64,000 bases of DNA from an uncultured Eubacteriales bacterium (GCA_900545815.1 URAM01000007.1:3051-67050); one strand, 5' to 3'. Positions 1 through 8,601 are shown, numbered from the stretch's first letter. The notes: generated by a model from the letters alone, not told the origin. Translations and numbers: made by a program.

Positions 1-1
1 G

Positions 2-175
2 GGACAGCGGGTGAAGAAGGAATTCCAGCTGCTGGAATCCTATGACATGACCCTGGAAGCCACCCTGACCAAGCTAATGTACCTGATGAAACGGTTCGAG
101 GGGGACTATGACGCCATCCGGCGGCATTTCTATCGGGAGATCAACCACGATATTCTATGCGCCTTCGAGTCTTGA
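2..175 (+). CDS. C-terminal fragment of type I L-asparaginase
   Basis: An open frame enters from the left edge and stops at TGA 173-175, giving 57 residues. The stretch LEATLTKLMYLM, followed by the closing REINHDIL segment, matches the C-terminal domain of bacterial L-asparaginases, where an 'EAALTKLM' helix precedes the last strands. These enzymes hydrolyse asparagine to aspartate and ammonia. The catalytic N-terminal half is outside the window, so activity cannot be judged. A hairpin terminator follows within 15 bases, so this looks like a real gene end. Confidence 0.65.
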   Translation, partial: GQRVKKEFQLLESYDMTLEATLTKLMYLMKRFEGDYDAIRRHFYREINHDILCAFES

Positions 176-188
176 CCGGAGGCCGGCG

Positions 189-225
189 AGAACCCTCTGC
201 GCTGGGAAGGGCGCAGGGGGTTTTG
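189..225 (+). terminator. Intrinsic terminator after asparaginase
   Basis: The arms CCCTCTGCGC and GCGCAGGGGG pair with one G-U and are followed by a T-rich run. It ends the asparaginase transcript. Confidence 0.7.
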
Positions 226-325
226 TATACTGGGCGTGTGCGCTGGTGGCGCACGATTGGACGAAATGGTGATAAAATGAGGACAAAATGTGGCGTTATT
301 CGGGAGAAAGGAGACTTTCCGTTCC

Positions 326-354
326 TTGACAATTCATGGGGAAGGGGATAGAAT
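326..354 (+). promoter_or_regulatory. Sigma-A promoter of threonine ammonia-lyase
   Basis: TTGACA (326-331) and TAGAAT (349-354) are separated by 17 bases, a near-consensus housekeeping promoter about 65 bases before the start codon. Confidence 0.75.
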
Positions 355-418
355 AAAACAATCCGTATCGAGAGAAACCAACGGAAAATCACTATATTAT
401 GGAAGAAGATGAACCCCA

Positions 419-1630
419 ATGATGAGACTGGATGATTTCAAAGCGGCACGCAACGTCCTCAAAGGCATTTTGAACGACACGGGTCTGATTTACTCCCAAT
501 TTTTCTCCAAGGCCACTGGCAATTACGTCTACCTGAAGCCGGAGAATATGCAGGTCACGGGCGCCTATAAGATTCGCGGCGCATACTACACCATCAGCAC
601 CCTGTCCGACCAGGAGAAAGCCGCCGGTCTCATTACCGCCTCCGCCGGCAACCATGCCCAGGGCGTGGCCTATGCCGCCAAGCACGCCAATGTCCCCGCC
701 ACCATCGTCATGCCCACCACCACCCCCCTTATCAAGGTGAACAACACAAAAAATTACGGCGCCAACGTAGTTCTGCACGGGGCGACCTTTGACGACGCGG
801 CAGAGGAAGCGGCACGGCGGAGCAAAGAGGACGGCCTGACCTACATCCACCCCTTCAACGACCTGCGGGTGGCCACCGGTCAGGGCACCATCTCCTATGA
901 GATCTTCAGCAACCTCCCTGATGTGGACATCATCCTGGTGCCCATCGGCGGCGGCGGCCTGGCCAGCGGCGTGTCCACCCTGGCAAAGCTCCTCAACCCC
1001 AACGTGAAGGTCATCGGCGTGGAACCCACCGGCGCAGCCAGCATGAAGGCCAGCCTGGAGGCAGGCCACATCGTCACCCTGCCCACCGTGGACACCATCG
1101 CTGACGGCGTAGCGGTGAAAACCCCCGGCGACCAGGTGTTTCCCTATATTCAGGAGAACCTGGATGACATCATCACCATCGAGGATAACGAGCTGGTATC
1201 CGCCTTCCTGGACATGACCGAGACCCACAAGATGATCGTGGAGAACGCAGGTCTCCTCACCGTGGCCGCCCTATATCACCTGGACTGCAAGAACCAGAAC
1301 GTGGTGCCCATCCTCACCGGCGGCAACATGGACATCATCACCATGTCCTCCCTCATCCAGAACGGCCTCATCAACCGCGGCCGTGTCTTTACCTTCTCCG
1401 TCCAGCTCCCCGACCGACCTGGCGAGCTGCTCCAGGTGGCCAGCATCGTGGCCAAGGAGCGGGGGAACATCATCAAATTGGAGCACAACCAGTTTGTCAA
1501 TATCAACCGCCAGCACGGCGTCGAGCTGCGGGTGACCCTGGAAGCCTTCGGCCACGACCATAAGAACGCCATCCTGACCGCAATGGCAGAGGCGGGCTAT
1601 CAGGTGAAGGAAGTGGCAACCGTCTTGTAA
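419..1630 (+). CDS. ilvA: Threonine ammonia-lyase with C-terminal ACT domain
   Basis: A PLP enzyme that deaminates L-threonine to 2-oxobutanoate and ammonia. The PLP lysine is K51 in GAYKIRGA and the phosphate-binding glycine loop GGGGLASG lies near residues 177-184. From about residue 325 to 403 there is an ACT domain (SVQLPDRPGELLQVASIV...), the arrangement of the roughly 400-residue TdcB/short IlvA enzymes of Clostridia. The start is an ATGATG pair and either codon could be used; GGAAGAAG sits upstream. The gene is monocistronic with its own strong promoter. Biosynthetic (isoleucine) and catabolic roles cannot be separated, because no ilv or tdc neighbours are present. Confidence 0.9.
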   Translation: MMRLDDFKAARNVLKGILNDTGLIYSQFFSKATGNYVYLKPENMQVTGAYKIRGAYYTISTLSDQEKAAGLITASAGNHAQGVAYAAKHANVPATIVMPTTTPLIKVNNTKNYGANVVLHGATFDDAAEEAARRSKEDGLTYIHPFNDLRVATGQGTISYEIFSNLPDVDIILVPIGGGGLASGVSTLAKLLNPNVKVIGVEPTGAASMKASLEAGHIVTLPTVDTIADGVAVKTPGDQVFPYIQENLDDIITIEDNELVSAFLDMTETHKMIVENAGLLTVAALYHLDCKNQNVVPILTGGNMDIITMSSLIQNGLINRGRVFTFSVQLPDRPGELLQVASIVAKERGNIIKLEHNQFVNINRQHGVELRVTLEAFGHDHKNAILTAMAEAGYQVKEVATVL

Positions 1631-1653
1631 GAAGGGCTTCTGTAAGGTATAAT
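1625..1653 (+). promoter_or_regulatory. Promoter of rpe-recR
   Basis: TTGTAA (1625-1630, overlapping the ilvA stop) and TATAAT (1648-1653) are 17 bases apart, about 40 bases before rpe. Confidence 0.65.
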
Positions 1654-1692
1654 GAAGAGAATGTTGATTTTTCGGAAAGGAAGCCGATTCTT

Positions 1693-2340
1693 ATGATTCA
1701 AATTGCCCCCTCCATCCTGTCCGCCGACTTTACCAAACTGGGTGCGGACTTGGATGCCATCGCCACCGCTGACATGGTGCATTTCGATGTGATGGACGGT
1801 GCCTTCGTGCCCAACATCTCCTACGGGATGCCTATTTGCAAGGCGGTGAACCAGTACACCGATATGTTCCTGGACACCCACCTGATGATCGAAAAGCCTG
1901 CCCGCTACATCGAGGACTTCGCCAAGGCTGGCGCCGACCTGATCAGCGTCCACCTGGAAGCCGATGGCCCCCGTGGCATCGAGGACGCCCTGAATGAGAT
2001 GGAGCGCTGCGGCGTGAAGAAAGCGGTCGCCCTGCGTCCCATCACCAGTCCTAAGGCCATCCTGCCCTATATCGAACGGCTGGATATGGTGCTGGTCATG
2101 ACGGTGGAGCCGGGCTTCGGCGGCCAGTCCTTTATGATGGATCAGCTGGACGTCATCCGCCAGTGCCGGGAGATCATCGACTGGTACAATCCCAGCTGTC
2201 TGCTGGAGGTAGATGGCGGCATCAACTTCAAGACCGCTCCCCTGGTGAAGGCGGCTGGCGCCAACGTGCTGGTGGCTGGCAGCGGTATCTACGGCCAGGA
2301 GGATCGGGCGGCGGCCATCCAGGCTCTGCGGGAGGCGTAA
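1693..2340 (+). CDS. rpe: Ribulose-phosphate 3-epimerase
   Basis: Interconverts ribulose 5-phosphate and xylulose 5-phosphate in the pentose phosphate pathway. The protein is 215 residues, normal for the family, with the TIM-barrel landmarks APSILSADF at the N-terminus, metal ligands in VHFDVMDG (H30, D32), DTHLMIEKP, and the late EVDGGIN aspartate. A GGAAAGGAAG ribosome site precedes the ATG. recR begins two bases after its stop, and the two share one transcript that ends at the hairpin after recR. Confidence 0.96.
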   Translation: MIQIAPSILSADFTKLGADLDAIATADMVHFDVMDGAFVPNISYGMPICKAVNQYTDMFLDTHLMIEKPARYIEDFAKAGADLISVHLEADGPRGIEDALNEMERCGVKKAVALRPITSPKAILPYIERLDMVLVMTVEPGFGGQSFMMDQLDVIRQCREIIDWYNPSCLLEVDGGINFKTAPLVKAAGANVLVAGSGIYGQEDRAAAIQALREA

Positions 2341-2342
2341 GG

Positions 2343-2945
2343 ATGCAATATCTGCCTCCGGCCTTGGAAGCGCTGACGGAGCAGTTCGCCAAGCTCCCCG
2401 GCATCGGCACCAAAACCGCCCAGCGCCTGGCGTTTTATATCCTGAACCTGCCGGACGGGGAGGCGGAAGCCTTCGCCAATGCCATCCGCAACGCCAAAGG
2501 CACCATCACCCGCTGTCCTGTCTGTCAGAACCTGACCCAAGGGGAGGGGCTCTGCGCCCTGTGCGCCAGCCCTCGGCGGGATAAGTCCACCATCTGCGTG
2601 GTGGCCGACCCCAAGGACGTCATCGCCATGGAGCGAGCGGGAGAGTACCAGGGGTTGTACCATGTGCTCCACGGGGTCATCTCCCCCATGAACCATGTAG
2701 GCCCCGACGACCTGCGCATCAAAGAGCTGGTGGCTCGTGTGGCCGCCGGCGGAGTAGAGGAGGTCATCATGGCCACCAACCCGGACACGGAAGGGGAGAC
2801 CACCGCCATGTACCTGTCCCGCCTGCTGCGGGATTTCGGCGTAAAGATCACCCGCCTGGCCTACGGCATCCCAGTGGGCAGTCACCTGGAATACGCCGAT
2901 GACGCCACCCTCATGCGCGCCCTGGAAGGGCGGCGGGAGATGTGA
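2343..2945 (+). CDS. recR: Recombination mediator RecR
   Basis: RecR works with RecO/RecF to load RecA on gapped DNA. The 200-residue product has an N-terminal helix-hairpin-helix (KLPGIGTKTAQRLAFYIL), a C4 zinc finger (C58, C61, C71, C74) and a Toprim domain starting near residue 82. I chose the ATG at 2343 because it gives the family N-terminus and has GGAGG in the end of rpe; the frame stays open further upstream. In most Firmicutes recR follows dnaX-ybaB on the same strand. Here it is still close to them but on the opposite strand and joined to rpe. Confidence 0.96.
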   Translation: MQYLPPALEALTEQFAKLPGIGTKTAQRLAFYILNLPDGEAEAFANAIRNAKGTITRCPVCQNLTQGEGLCALCASPRRDKSTICVVADPKDVIAMERAGEYQGLYHVLHGVISPMNHVGPDDLRIKELVARVAAGGVEEVIMATNPDTEGETTAMYLSRLLRDFGVKITRLAYGIPVGSHLEYADDATLMRALEGRREM

Positions 2946-2964
2946 GCGGCCTCAGAAAACAAAC

Positions 2965-2994
2965 AACGGAGAGAGCCTTTGCTCTCTCCGTTTT
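2965..2994 (+). terminator. Terminator of rpe-recR, possibly bidirectional
   Basis: A 12-bp stem (AACGGAGAGAGC / GCTCTCTCCGTT) with loop CTTT and a T run. Flanking CAGAAAAC/GTTTTCTG also pair, so it may serve the convergent VOC gene too. Confidence 0.85.
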
Positions 2995-2998
2995 CTGA

Positions 2999-3451
2999 TC
3001 AATTCAAATCTAAGGTCTGTATGGGCACATCCATCCGCTGTGCCACCTGTTCCGGGGTCATCCCCTGTGCCAGGAACCGCTTGGCTACCTGTTCCAGTCC
3101 TTCGGCCACCTCGATGATATGTCCGTCCGGATCGTAAAAGCGCACCACTCGCTGTCCCCAGCGGTGCTCCTTCAGCCGGTGGACGAACTGCACCTGCCAG
3201 CGATCCAGCTGGGGCAGGAAGGCGTCCATGTCCTCCGTCTCGAAGTACAGCTCCCCGCCGTTGTTGGGGAGCGTGACCTTTTGGGTGTTGAGAAATCCCT
3301 TCCAGGTGTCCAGGGTCTGCAAGGTGATGCCCCCGCTGAGGGTCACATTGGCGCCGAAATCTGCCACGATCTCTCGTCCCAGCAGGCCGCAGTAAAAGGC
3401 TTTGGAGCGTTCCATATTGGTGACGGCCAATAACGTACTCTGATATTTCAT
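2999..3451 (-). CDS. VOC (glyoxalase/bleomycin-resistance fold) protein
   Basis: A 150-residue protein of the vicinal-oxygen-chelate superfamily, with paired beta-alpha-beta-beta-beta modules. The N-terminal NMERSKAFYCGLLG helix and the C-terminal RFYDPDGHIIEVAE strand are typical, and the latter glutamate is the usual metal ligand. Substrate is unknown; the family includes glyoxalases, dioxygenases and antibiotic-binding proteins. I placed the start at 3451 (MKYQST...) because AAAGGA lies correctly before it and upstream residues do not fit the fold. It has its own promoter at 3498-3526. Confidence 0.85.
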   Translation of the reverse strand: MKYQSTLLAVTNMERSKAFYCGLLGREIVADFGANVTLSGGITLQTLDTWKGFLNTQKVTLPNNGGELYFETEDMDAFLPQLDRWQVQFVHRLKEHRWGQRVVRFYDPDGHIIEVAEGLEQVAKRFLAQGMTPEQVAQRMDVPIQTLDLN

Positions 3452-3497
3452 CCGTTCCCATCCTTTCTCCGTTGGCACTTTTGTTCTCTCTCCTGTC

Positions 3498-3526
3498 ATT
3501 GTACGGGAAGATAGATGTCTTGTCAA
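3498..3526 (-). promoter_or_regulatory. Promoter of the VOC gene
   Basis: Read on the minus strand: TTGACA (3526-3521), 17-base spacer, TACAAT (3503-3498). Confidence 0.75.
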
Positions 3527-3544
3527 TGTCCCTTTCCGGCGAAC

Positions 3545-3573
3545 AAAAAACGACACACCCTGGGGTGTGTCGT
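3545..3573 (-). terminator. Terminator of dnaX-ybaB
   Basis: An 11-bp stem ACGACACACCC / GGGTGTGTCGT with a run of six T on the minus strand, just after ybaB. Confidence 0.85.
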
Positions 3574-3597
3574 TTGCGCATCTAGAGAGAGCGGGGC

Positions 3598-3954
3598 TTA
3601 CAGGCCGAACGCCCCCAGATTCAGCCCGCCGGTGAGCTTGCTGACGGTCTGGTTGGCGTCCTCGTCCACCTGACGGAGGACATCGTTGACGGCCAGTATG
3701 ACCATGTCCTGGAGCATCTCCACATCCTGGGGATCCACTGCGTCGGGAAGGATGGTGAGGCTGGTGAGCTGATGCTTGCCGTTGGCGGTCACCTTGACTG
3801 CGCCGCCGCCAGCCTGGGCGGTGTAGATCTTATCTTCCAGCTGGCTCTGCATCTTCTGCATATCAGCCTGCATCTTCTGTGCCTGGCGGATCATATTCAT
3901 GTTCATGCCGCCGCCCATGCCCTTCATGCCGCGGGCGTTAAAACCTTTTGCCAT
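3598..3954 (-). CDS. ybaB: Nucleoid-associated protein YbaB/EbfC
   Basis: A small (118 residue) DNA-binding protein of the YbaB/EbfC family. It has the glycine/methionine-rich N-terminus (GMKGMGGGMNMNMIRQAQKM), a coiled helix of QKMQ repeats and the C-terminal AVNDVL...LTGGLNL segment. The start at 3954 (MAKGFN) has AAAGGAG eight bases upstream. It lies just downstream of dnaX, the conserved order in many bacteria. Confidence 0.93.
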   Translation of the reverse strand: MAKGFNARGMKGMGGGMNMNMIRQAQKMQADMQKMQSQLEDKIYTAQAGGGAVKVTANGKHQLTSLTILPDAVDPQDVEMLQDMVILAVNDVLRQVDEDANQTVSKLTGGLNLGAFGL

Positions 3955-3995
3955 AATTCGTTGCTCCTTTATACTAAAATCTAAGTGGTTTCGTT

Positions 3996-5825
3996 TCAAT
4001 CAATTTGAAAATGATTCTTTCTGCCGAAATCCAGCAGCTGCGCAAAGGGGTCGCCCGCCGGCTCTGCCGGAGCGGCAGGGGGGGCACCGTCCACCAGCTT
4101 CAGCTGTACTGCCGTGCCCAGACGAGCGCTGACCGCCTGGAGGATGGCGTTGCGCACGTTCTCCCGACTGACCACAGGACGGGCGAAGGAGTTGACCAAG
4201 TACAGCGTCAGCACGGTACCTTCTAAAATACCTTCACACATGGACGGGTTGTTCAGGATGGGATAAGCACCCGGCCCTACGATGGCGCGTAAGCTGGGAA
4301 CCAGTTCAGACCAGAAATTGCGATCTCTGCCAGCGGGGGGCGCTGCAACAGGTGCCTCCTGGACGGGAACCACCTGCGGCTCCTCCGGTGCAGGCACCGG
4401 CTCCGGCTGAGCCGCCGGCTGCGTCTGGGACAAAAAGTCCGGCTCCGGCGGCAGGGGGAGCTCCTCCTCCATCAGCGGCGGTTCCTCCGAAGGAAGGGGC
4501 GGCTCGTCCCAGGGGACGGGGTCGCTGACCGGTGGGAGCGTGGGTTCCTCGGTGTCCCAGGGGGGCAGGTCATCCTTCGCGGGAGCGGGGGTGGGTTCCG
4601 GTGTTGGTTTGGACACTGGGTTCGGTTTGGGCTGTGCCTGTGGGACAGGCGCAGGGATAGCCACGGGCTGGACGGGGATAGCGCCGGCCAATTTGGCCTC
4701 CAGCTGGGCGATGCGGGCGGACAGGCCGGTGAGAGACTGGTCTAACTCCACCTCGCACAGCTGGATGAGACACAGCTCCGCATCTGTCCGCCGGTTGGCG
4801 CTGGTGCGCAGACCGGCTTGGGTGCTCTGCAAGAGTTCCAGCATTTGCAGCAGCCGCTGACTGGGGAACTTCCGTGCCAGCAAGCCCATGGTCTCCTGGT
4901 CGTACCCGCCGGTCATCAGGGCTTCGCCGCCTTGGGAAGCGGTCTTGCGGATGAGCAGATCACGAGTCAGGGAGGACAGCTCGGACAGCACCGCCCCCAC
5001 GTCCTTGCCATCATCGTATAGCTGTGCCAGCTGGGTCAGGGCGGCGGAGGTATCGCCGCTGGCGATGGCGTTCATGATATGGGCGGTCTTCAGGTTGCCT
5101 GCCAGCCCCAGCGTGTCCAGCACCGTCTCCCGATTTACCTGGCGGCCAGAGACAGCGCACTGATCCAACAGAGACAGAGCATCCCGCAGCGCCCCGTCCG
5201 CCAGCCGTGCCAGCAGGGAAGCCCCCTCCGGCGTCAGGTCGATGGCCTCTTGCTGGGCGATGTATTGCAGCCGGTTCTGGATGTCCGCCGGCAGGATGCG
5301 CTTGAAGGAGAACCGCTGGCAGCGGGACAAAATGGTGGCCGGCACCTTGTGCAGTTCGGTGGTGGCCAGGATGAACATGAGGTGTTCCGGCGGCTCCTCC
5401 AAAATCTTCAGCAGGGCATTGAAGGCGGCGGTGGAGAGCATATGCACTTCGTCCACGATGTAAACCCGCTTGCGCACGGCGGCGGGGGCGTACACCGCCT
5501 CGTCCCGCAGGGCACGGATCTGGTCCACGCCGTTGTTGGAGGCGGCGTCCAGCTCCACCACATCTAAAATAGCGCCGCTGTCGATGCCCACACAGGCGGG
5601 ACACTTCCCGCAGGGGTTGCCCTGGATGGGTGATTCGCAGTTGACTGCCTTGGCCAAAATCTTGGCGCAGGTGGTCTTGCCGGTGCCGCGGGTGCCGGTG
5701 AACAGGTAGGCGTGGGAGAGCCGGTTGGTCTGCACCTGTTTCTTCAGCGTCTGGGTAATATGGGACTGGCCTACCACATCGTCAAAGATCTGAGGCCGCC
5801 ATTTCCGGTACAGTGCCTGATACAA
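3996..5825 (-). CDS. dnaX: DNA polymerase III subunits gamma/tau
   Basis: Clamp-loader ATPase. After the family N-terminus (YQALYRKWRPQ) come Walker A GTRGTGKTT, the zinc-finger cysteines CGKCPAC, the DEVHML Walker B, sensor SRCQRF and domain III. A long proline/glutamate-rich linker and a C-terminal domain follow. The likely start is TTG at 5825: AGGAAG lies nine bases upstream and the family N-terminus begins there. No ATG fits, and an upstream extension would run through a hairpin. ybaB follows 41 bases later, and the SRP RNA gene lies upstream, as in Bacillus. Confidence 0.95.
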   Translation of the reverse strand: MYQALYRKWRPQIFDDVVGQSHITQTLKKQVQTNRLSHAYLFTGTRGTGKTTCAKILAKAVNCESPIQGNPCGKCPACVGIDSGAILDVVELDAASNNGVDQIRALRDEAVYAPAAVRKRVYIVDEVHMLSTAAFNALLKILEEPPEHLMFILATTELHKVPATILSRCQRFSFKRILPADIQNRLQYIAQQEAIDLTPEGASLLARLADGALRDALSLLDQCAVSGRQVNRETVLDTLGLAGNLKTAHIMNAIASGDTSAALTQLAQLYDDGKDVGAVLSELSSLTRDLLIRKTASQGGEALMTGGYDQETMGLLARKFPSQRLLQMLELLQSTQAGLRTSANRRTDAELCLIQLCEVELDQSLTGLSARIAQLEAKLAGAIPVQPVAIPAPVPQAQPKPNPVSKPTPEPTPAPAKDDLPPWDTEEPTLPPVSDPVPWDEPPLPSEEPPLMEEELPLPPEPDFLSQTQPAAQPEPVPAPEEPQVVPVQEAPVAAPPAGRDRNFWSELVPSLRAIVGPGAYPILNNPSMCEGILEGTVLTLYLVNSFARPVVSRENVRNAILQAVSARLGTAVQLKLVDGAPPAAPAEPAGDPFAQLLDFGRKNHFQID

Positions 5826-5851
5826 GGGGCTGCACTTCCTTTCTGCCGGAA

Positions 5852-5892
5852 TAAAAAACGCGGTCAGTCCGGAACAGTCCGGCCACACCGCG
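5852..5892 (-). terminator. Terminator-like hairpin in the dnaX 5' leader
   Basis: On the minus strand CGCGGT...ACCGCG with an inner CCGGA/TCCGG stem is followed by six T, only about 27 bases before the dnaX TTG. A second small hairpin (GGCATTT/AAATGCC) precedes it. It may separate SRP RNA from dnaX transcription or attenuate dnaX. Confidence 0.6.
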
Positions 5893-5933
5893 CTGACGGG
5901 CATTTTGGGTAAATGCCACGATACAATCATAAT

Positions 5934-6073
5934 AAAAACACTCCGGCGATCACTCGGATACGACTCACCCGCGGCACATGGAGTGACCGCTTAATGCTGC
6001 TCGGTTCCCCGCCTGACATGGTTCACGGGCTGCCGTTGCGCGGGACCGTAACCTCAAACGTCACCGCCGGAGC
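5934..6073 (-). ncRNA. ffs: Signal recognition particle RNA (4.5S/scRNA)
   Basis: RNA scaffold for Ffh. The minus strand contains the helix 8 signature GTGAACCATGTCAGG followed by GAGCAGCATTAAG, which match the conserved symmetric and asymmetric internal loops of bacterial SRP RNA. The ends close on each other (CTCCGGCG with CGCCGGAG), giving one long hairpin of about 130 bases, and a TTTTT run acts as terminator. It has its own promoter. The apical part reads GGGGAACC where GGAA-type tetraloops are usual. Confidence 0.9.
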
Positions 6074-6080
6074 TAGTGGT

Positions 6081-6109
6081 ATTGTACTATATCTTCCACC
6101 GTTTCGCAA
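6081..6109 (-). promoter_or_regulatory. Promoter of SRP RNA
   Basis: Minus strand TTGCGA (6109-6104), 17 bases, TACAAT (6086-6081). The predicted start near 6074 coincides with the RNA 5' end. Confidence 0.7.
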
Positions 6110-6189
6110 GGGGCTATTTTGATTTTTTTCCACGGAAGCCTGTCAGAGAAACTCCGGTTTGTGAAGCGAGGGGAAAAGGGAACGTCAGA

Positions 6190-6218
6190 TTGACAGGAAA
6201 AGCGGAAACGTGTAAAAT
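6190..6218 (+). promoter_or_regulatory. Promoter of telA
   Basis: TTGACA (6190-6195), 17-base spacer, TAAAAT (6213-6218). The roughly 120-base leader that follows holds a small CGTCCC/GGGACG hairpin. Confidence 0.75.
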
Positions 6219-6339
6219 ATTTTCAAAGGCCCATGGGCCGAAAAACATGACTTTTCACAGGAGCCCCCAGTGCGGCAGGCTGTGACGAAAAATAGAACGT
6301 CCCCCAGCGGGACGGAACACGTTATGGAGGAAATGACAC

Positions 6340-7533
6340 ATGAGCGAAGAGAGGAACATCCCCACCCTGACCCTGGATCCTGCCGGAGACGAAGCTGCTG
6401 CTGCCGCCCAGGCTGCACCTGCCGCACCGGAGACGGCGGCTCCGACCCTGACCCTCACCCCGGAAGCACCCGTGGCGCAGGCGGTGGAGGACTCCGCACC
6501 CCCTGCCATTGACGAGTCCATGCTGTCCGAGGCGGAGCGGAAGATTGTGGACGAGTTCGCCCAGAAGATCGACATCACCGATTCCACCCAGATCTTGCAG
6601 TACGGCACCGCCGCCCAGAAGAACATCGCCTCCTTCTCGGAGAACGCCTTGAACAAGGTGCGCACCAAGGATTTGGGCGAAGTGGGGGACGTGCTGTCCA
6701 GCCTGGTGGTGGAGCTGAAGAACAACGCCCCTGGCACCGAGAAGAAGCGTGGCTTCTTCCAGCGCAGCAAGATCAAGATGGACGAGATGCGTGCCCAGTA
6801 CCAGAAGGCCGAGGGCAACGTGGACAACATCTGCCGCATCCTGGAACAGCACCAGGTGGCGCTGATGAAGGACGTGGCCATGTTCGACCAGATGTTCGAG
6901 CTGAACCAGCAGTATTATAAGGAACTGACCATGTATATCATCGCCGGCAAGAAGAAGCTGGAAGCCTGCCGTACCGGCGAGATGGCGCAGCTCCGTGCCA
7001 AGGCGGAACAGACCGGCGCCCAGGAGGACGCTCAGGCGTACAACGACTACGCCAACCTGATGGAGCGCTTTGACAAGAAGATCAACGACCTGGAGCTGAC
7101 CCGTATGATCTCCATCCAGATGGGCCCCCAGACCCGTCTGCTCCAGAACAACGACACCCTGATGATCGAAAAGATCCAGACCTCTCTGGTCAACACCATC
7201 CCTCTGTGGAAGAGTCAGATGGTGCTGGCGCTGGGTCTGGAACGCTCTCGCCAGGCCACTGCCGCCCAGAGCGCCGTCACCAACATGACCAATGAGCTGC
7301 TGCGCAAGAATGCGGAAATGCTCAAGATGGGCACCATCGCCACCGCCAAGGAAGCGGAACGGGGTGTGGTGGACATCGAGACTCTGCGCAAGACCAACGA
7401 GGACTTGATCTCCACCCTGGACGAAGTGATGAAGATCCAGACCGAAGGCCGCCAGAAGCGGAGAGAGGCGGAAGTGGAGCTGACCAAGATCGAAGGGGAT
7501 CTGCGGCAGAAGCTCATGGAACTGAGACACTGA
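6340..7533 (+). CDS. TelA/KlaA family toxic-anion resistance protein
   Basis: A 397-residue member of the TelA family, first named for tellurite resistance but widespread with an unclear housekeeping or stress role. After a low-complexity Ala/Pro-rich N-terminus (to about residue 50) it is largely alpha-helical. The family signature PLWKSQMVLALGLERSR lies near residue 287-303 and a long C-terminal coiled coil follows. GGAGGAAATG precedes the ATG. The usual partner XpaC is not adjacent. Confidence 0.9.
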   Translation: MSEERNIPTLTLDPAGDEAAAAAQAAPAAPETAAPTLTLTPEAPVAQAVEDSAPPAIDESMLSEAERKIVDEFAQKIDITDSTQILQYGTAAQKNIASFSENALNKVRTKDLGEVGDVLSSLVVELKNNAPGTEKKRGFFQRSKIKMDEMRAQYQKAEGNVDNICRILEQHQVALMKDVAMFDQMFELNQQYYKELTMYIIAGKKKLEACRTGEMAQLRAKAEQTGAQEDAQAYNDYANLMERFDKKINDLELTRMISIQMGPQTRLLQNNDTLMIEKIQTSLVNTIPLWKSQMVLALGLERSRQATAAQSAVTNMTNELLRKNAEMLKMGTIATAKEAERGVVDIETLRKTNEDLISTLDEVMKIQTEGRQKRREAEVELTKIEGDLRQKLMELRH

Positions 7534-7599
7534 GAAAGGATAACCCGGCGGGTGGGCGTGGCAGCGTCCGCCCGTTTTCTCTCTGGAAAGGAGCAGCGT

Positions 7600-8538
7600 A
7601 TGACACAGGAAAGACCCGTGGTGGGACGGTTCGCTCCCAGTCCCAGCGGCCGGATGCACTTGGGCAACGCCTTCTCCGCCCTCATCGCCTGGCTGGCTGT
7701 CCGGTCGGCTGGCGGCGAGATGGTGCTGCGGCAGGAGGACTTGGATCCCCAGCGGTGCAAACGAGAGTACGCCGACCAGATCGAGGAGGATTACCGCTGG
7801 TTGGGGCTGGATTGGGACAGAGGCGGCAGTACGGGCGGCGATGCCTATTACCAGAGCAATCGGGACGACATCTACGCCGAAGCCCTGGAAACATTGCGCC
7901 AAAATCACCTCATCTACCCCTGCTTCTGCACCCGAAACCAACTCCATGCCGCCTCCGCCCCTCACGCCACTGACGGCACGACCCTGTACCCTGGTACCTG
8001 CCGGAACCTAACCCCAGCGGAGCAGACGGAGCGGGCGAAAACTCGGAAACCTGCCATGCGGGTGAAGGTACCGGACGAGACGGTTTCCTTCACCGACCAC
8101 ATCATGGGAGCCTATCATCAAAACCTCGCCCAGGCGTGCGGCGACTTCATTCTGCGCCGCAGTGACGGCGTGTTTGCCTACCAGCTGGCCGTGGTGGTGG
8201 ACGATGCCCTTATGGGCGTCAATCAGGTGGTGCGTGGAGTGGACTTGCTGTCCTCTACACCGAGACAGATCTGGCTGCAACAGCAGTTGGGCTTTCCCCA
8301 GCCGGAATACGGCCATGTGCCCCTGCTGTACGGCGCAGACGGACACCGGCTGTCCAAACGACAGAAGGACGTGGACTTGGGCGCACTGCGCCAGATGGGG
8401 AAGCGTCCGGAGGACATCGTGGGACAGCTGGCCTGCTGGGCAGGACTCATCGACCAGCCGGAGCCGGTGCAGGCACGGGAGCTGGTGGCGGAGTTCGCTT
8501 GGGGGAAAGTGAGACGAGAGAATGTCGTGGTGGAGTGA
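7600..8538 (+). CDS. gluQ: Glutamyl-Q tRNA(Asp) synthetase
   Basis: A paralogue of the GluRS catalytic domain that attaches glutamate to queuosine in tRNA(Asp). The 312-residue protein has the HIGH-type motif PSPSGRMHLGN (residues 14-24), zinc ligands in YPCFCTRNQ with a later YPGTC, and the KMSKS-like RLSKRQKD near residue 250. It lacks an anticodon-binding domain, which separates it from true GluRS. The start at 7600 has GGAAAGGAG upstream. It lies 66 bases after telA and may be co-transcribed. Confidence 0.92.
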   Translation: MTQERPVVGRFAPSPSGRMHLGNAFSALIAWLAVRSAGGEMVLRQEDLDPQRCKREYADQIEEDYRWLGLDWDRGGSTGGDAYYQSNRDDIYAEALETLRQNHLIYPCFCTRNQLHAASAPHATDGTTLYPGTCRNLTPAEQTERAKTRKPAMRVKVPDETVSFTDHIMGAYHQNLAQACGDFILRRSDGVFAYQLAVVVDDALMGVNQVVRGVDLLSSTPRQIWLQQQLGFPQPEYGHVPLLYGADGHRLSKRQKDVDLGALRQMGKRPEDIVGQLACWAGLIDQPEPVQARELVAEFAWGKVRRENVVVE

Positions 8539-8565
8539 AACGTTGCGGAGGTCAAGCGCCGCAGG

Positions 8566-8592
8566 CCGCATGAAGTTTTGCGGGGCTTTTTA
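8566..8592 (+). terminator. Terminator-like hairpin after gluQ
   Basis: GCCGCA...TGCGGGGC followed by five T, about 30 bases after the gluQ stop. Confidence 0.55.
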
Positions 8593-8601
8593 AGTGAGAC
8601 T

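Noticed and set aside
6322..7965. A 547-codon open frame on the minus strand
   Set aside because: It is the complement of telA and gluQ, both of which carry clear family motifs; the long open frame is due to high G+C.
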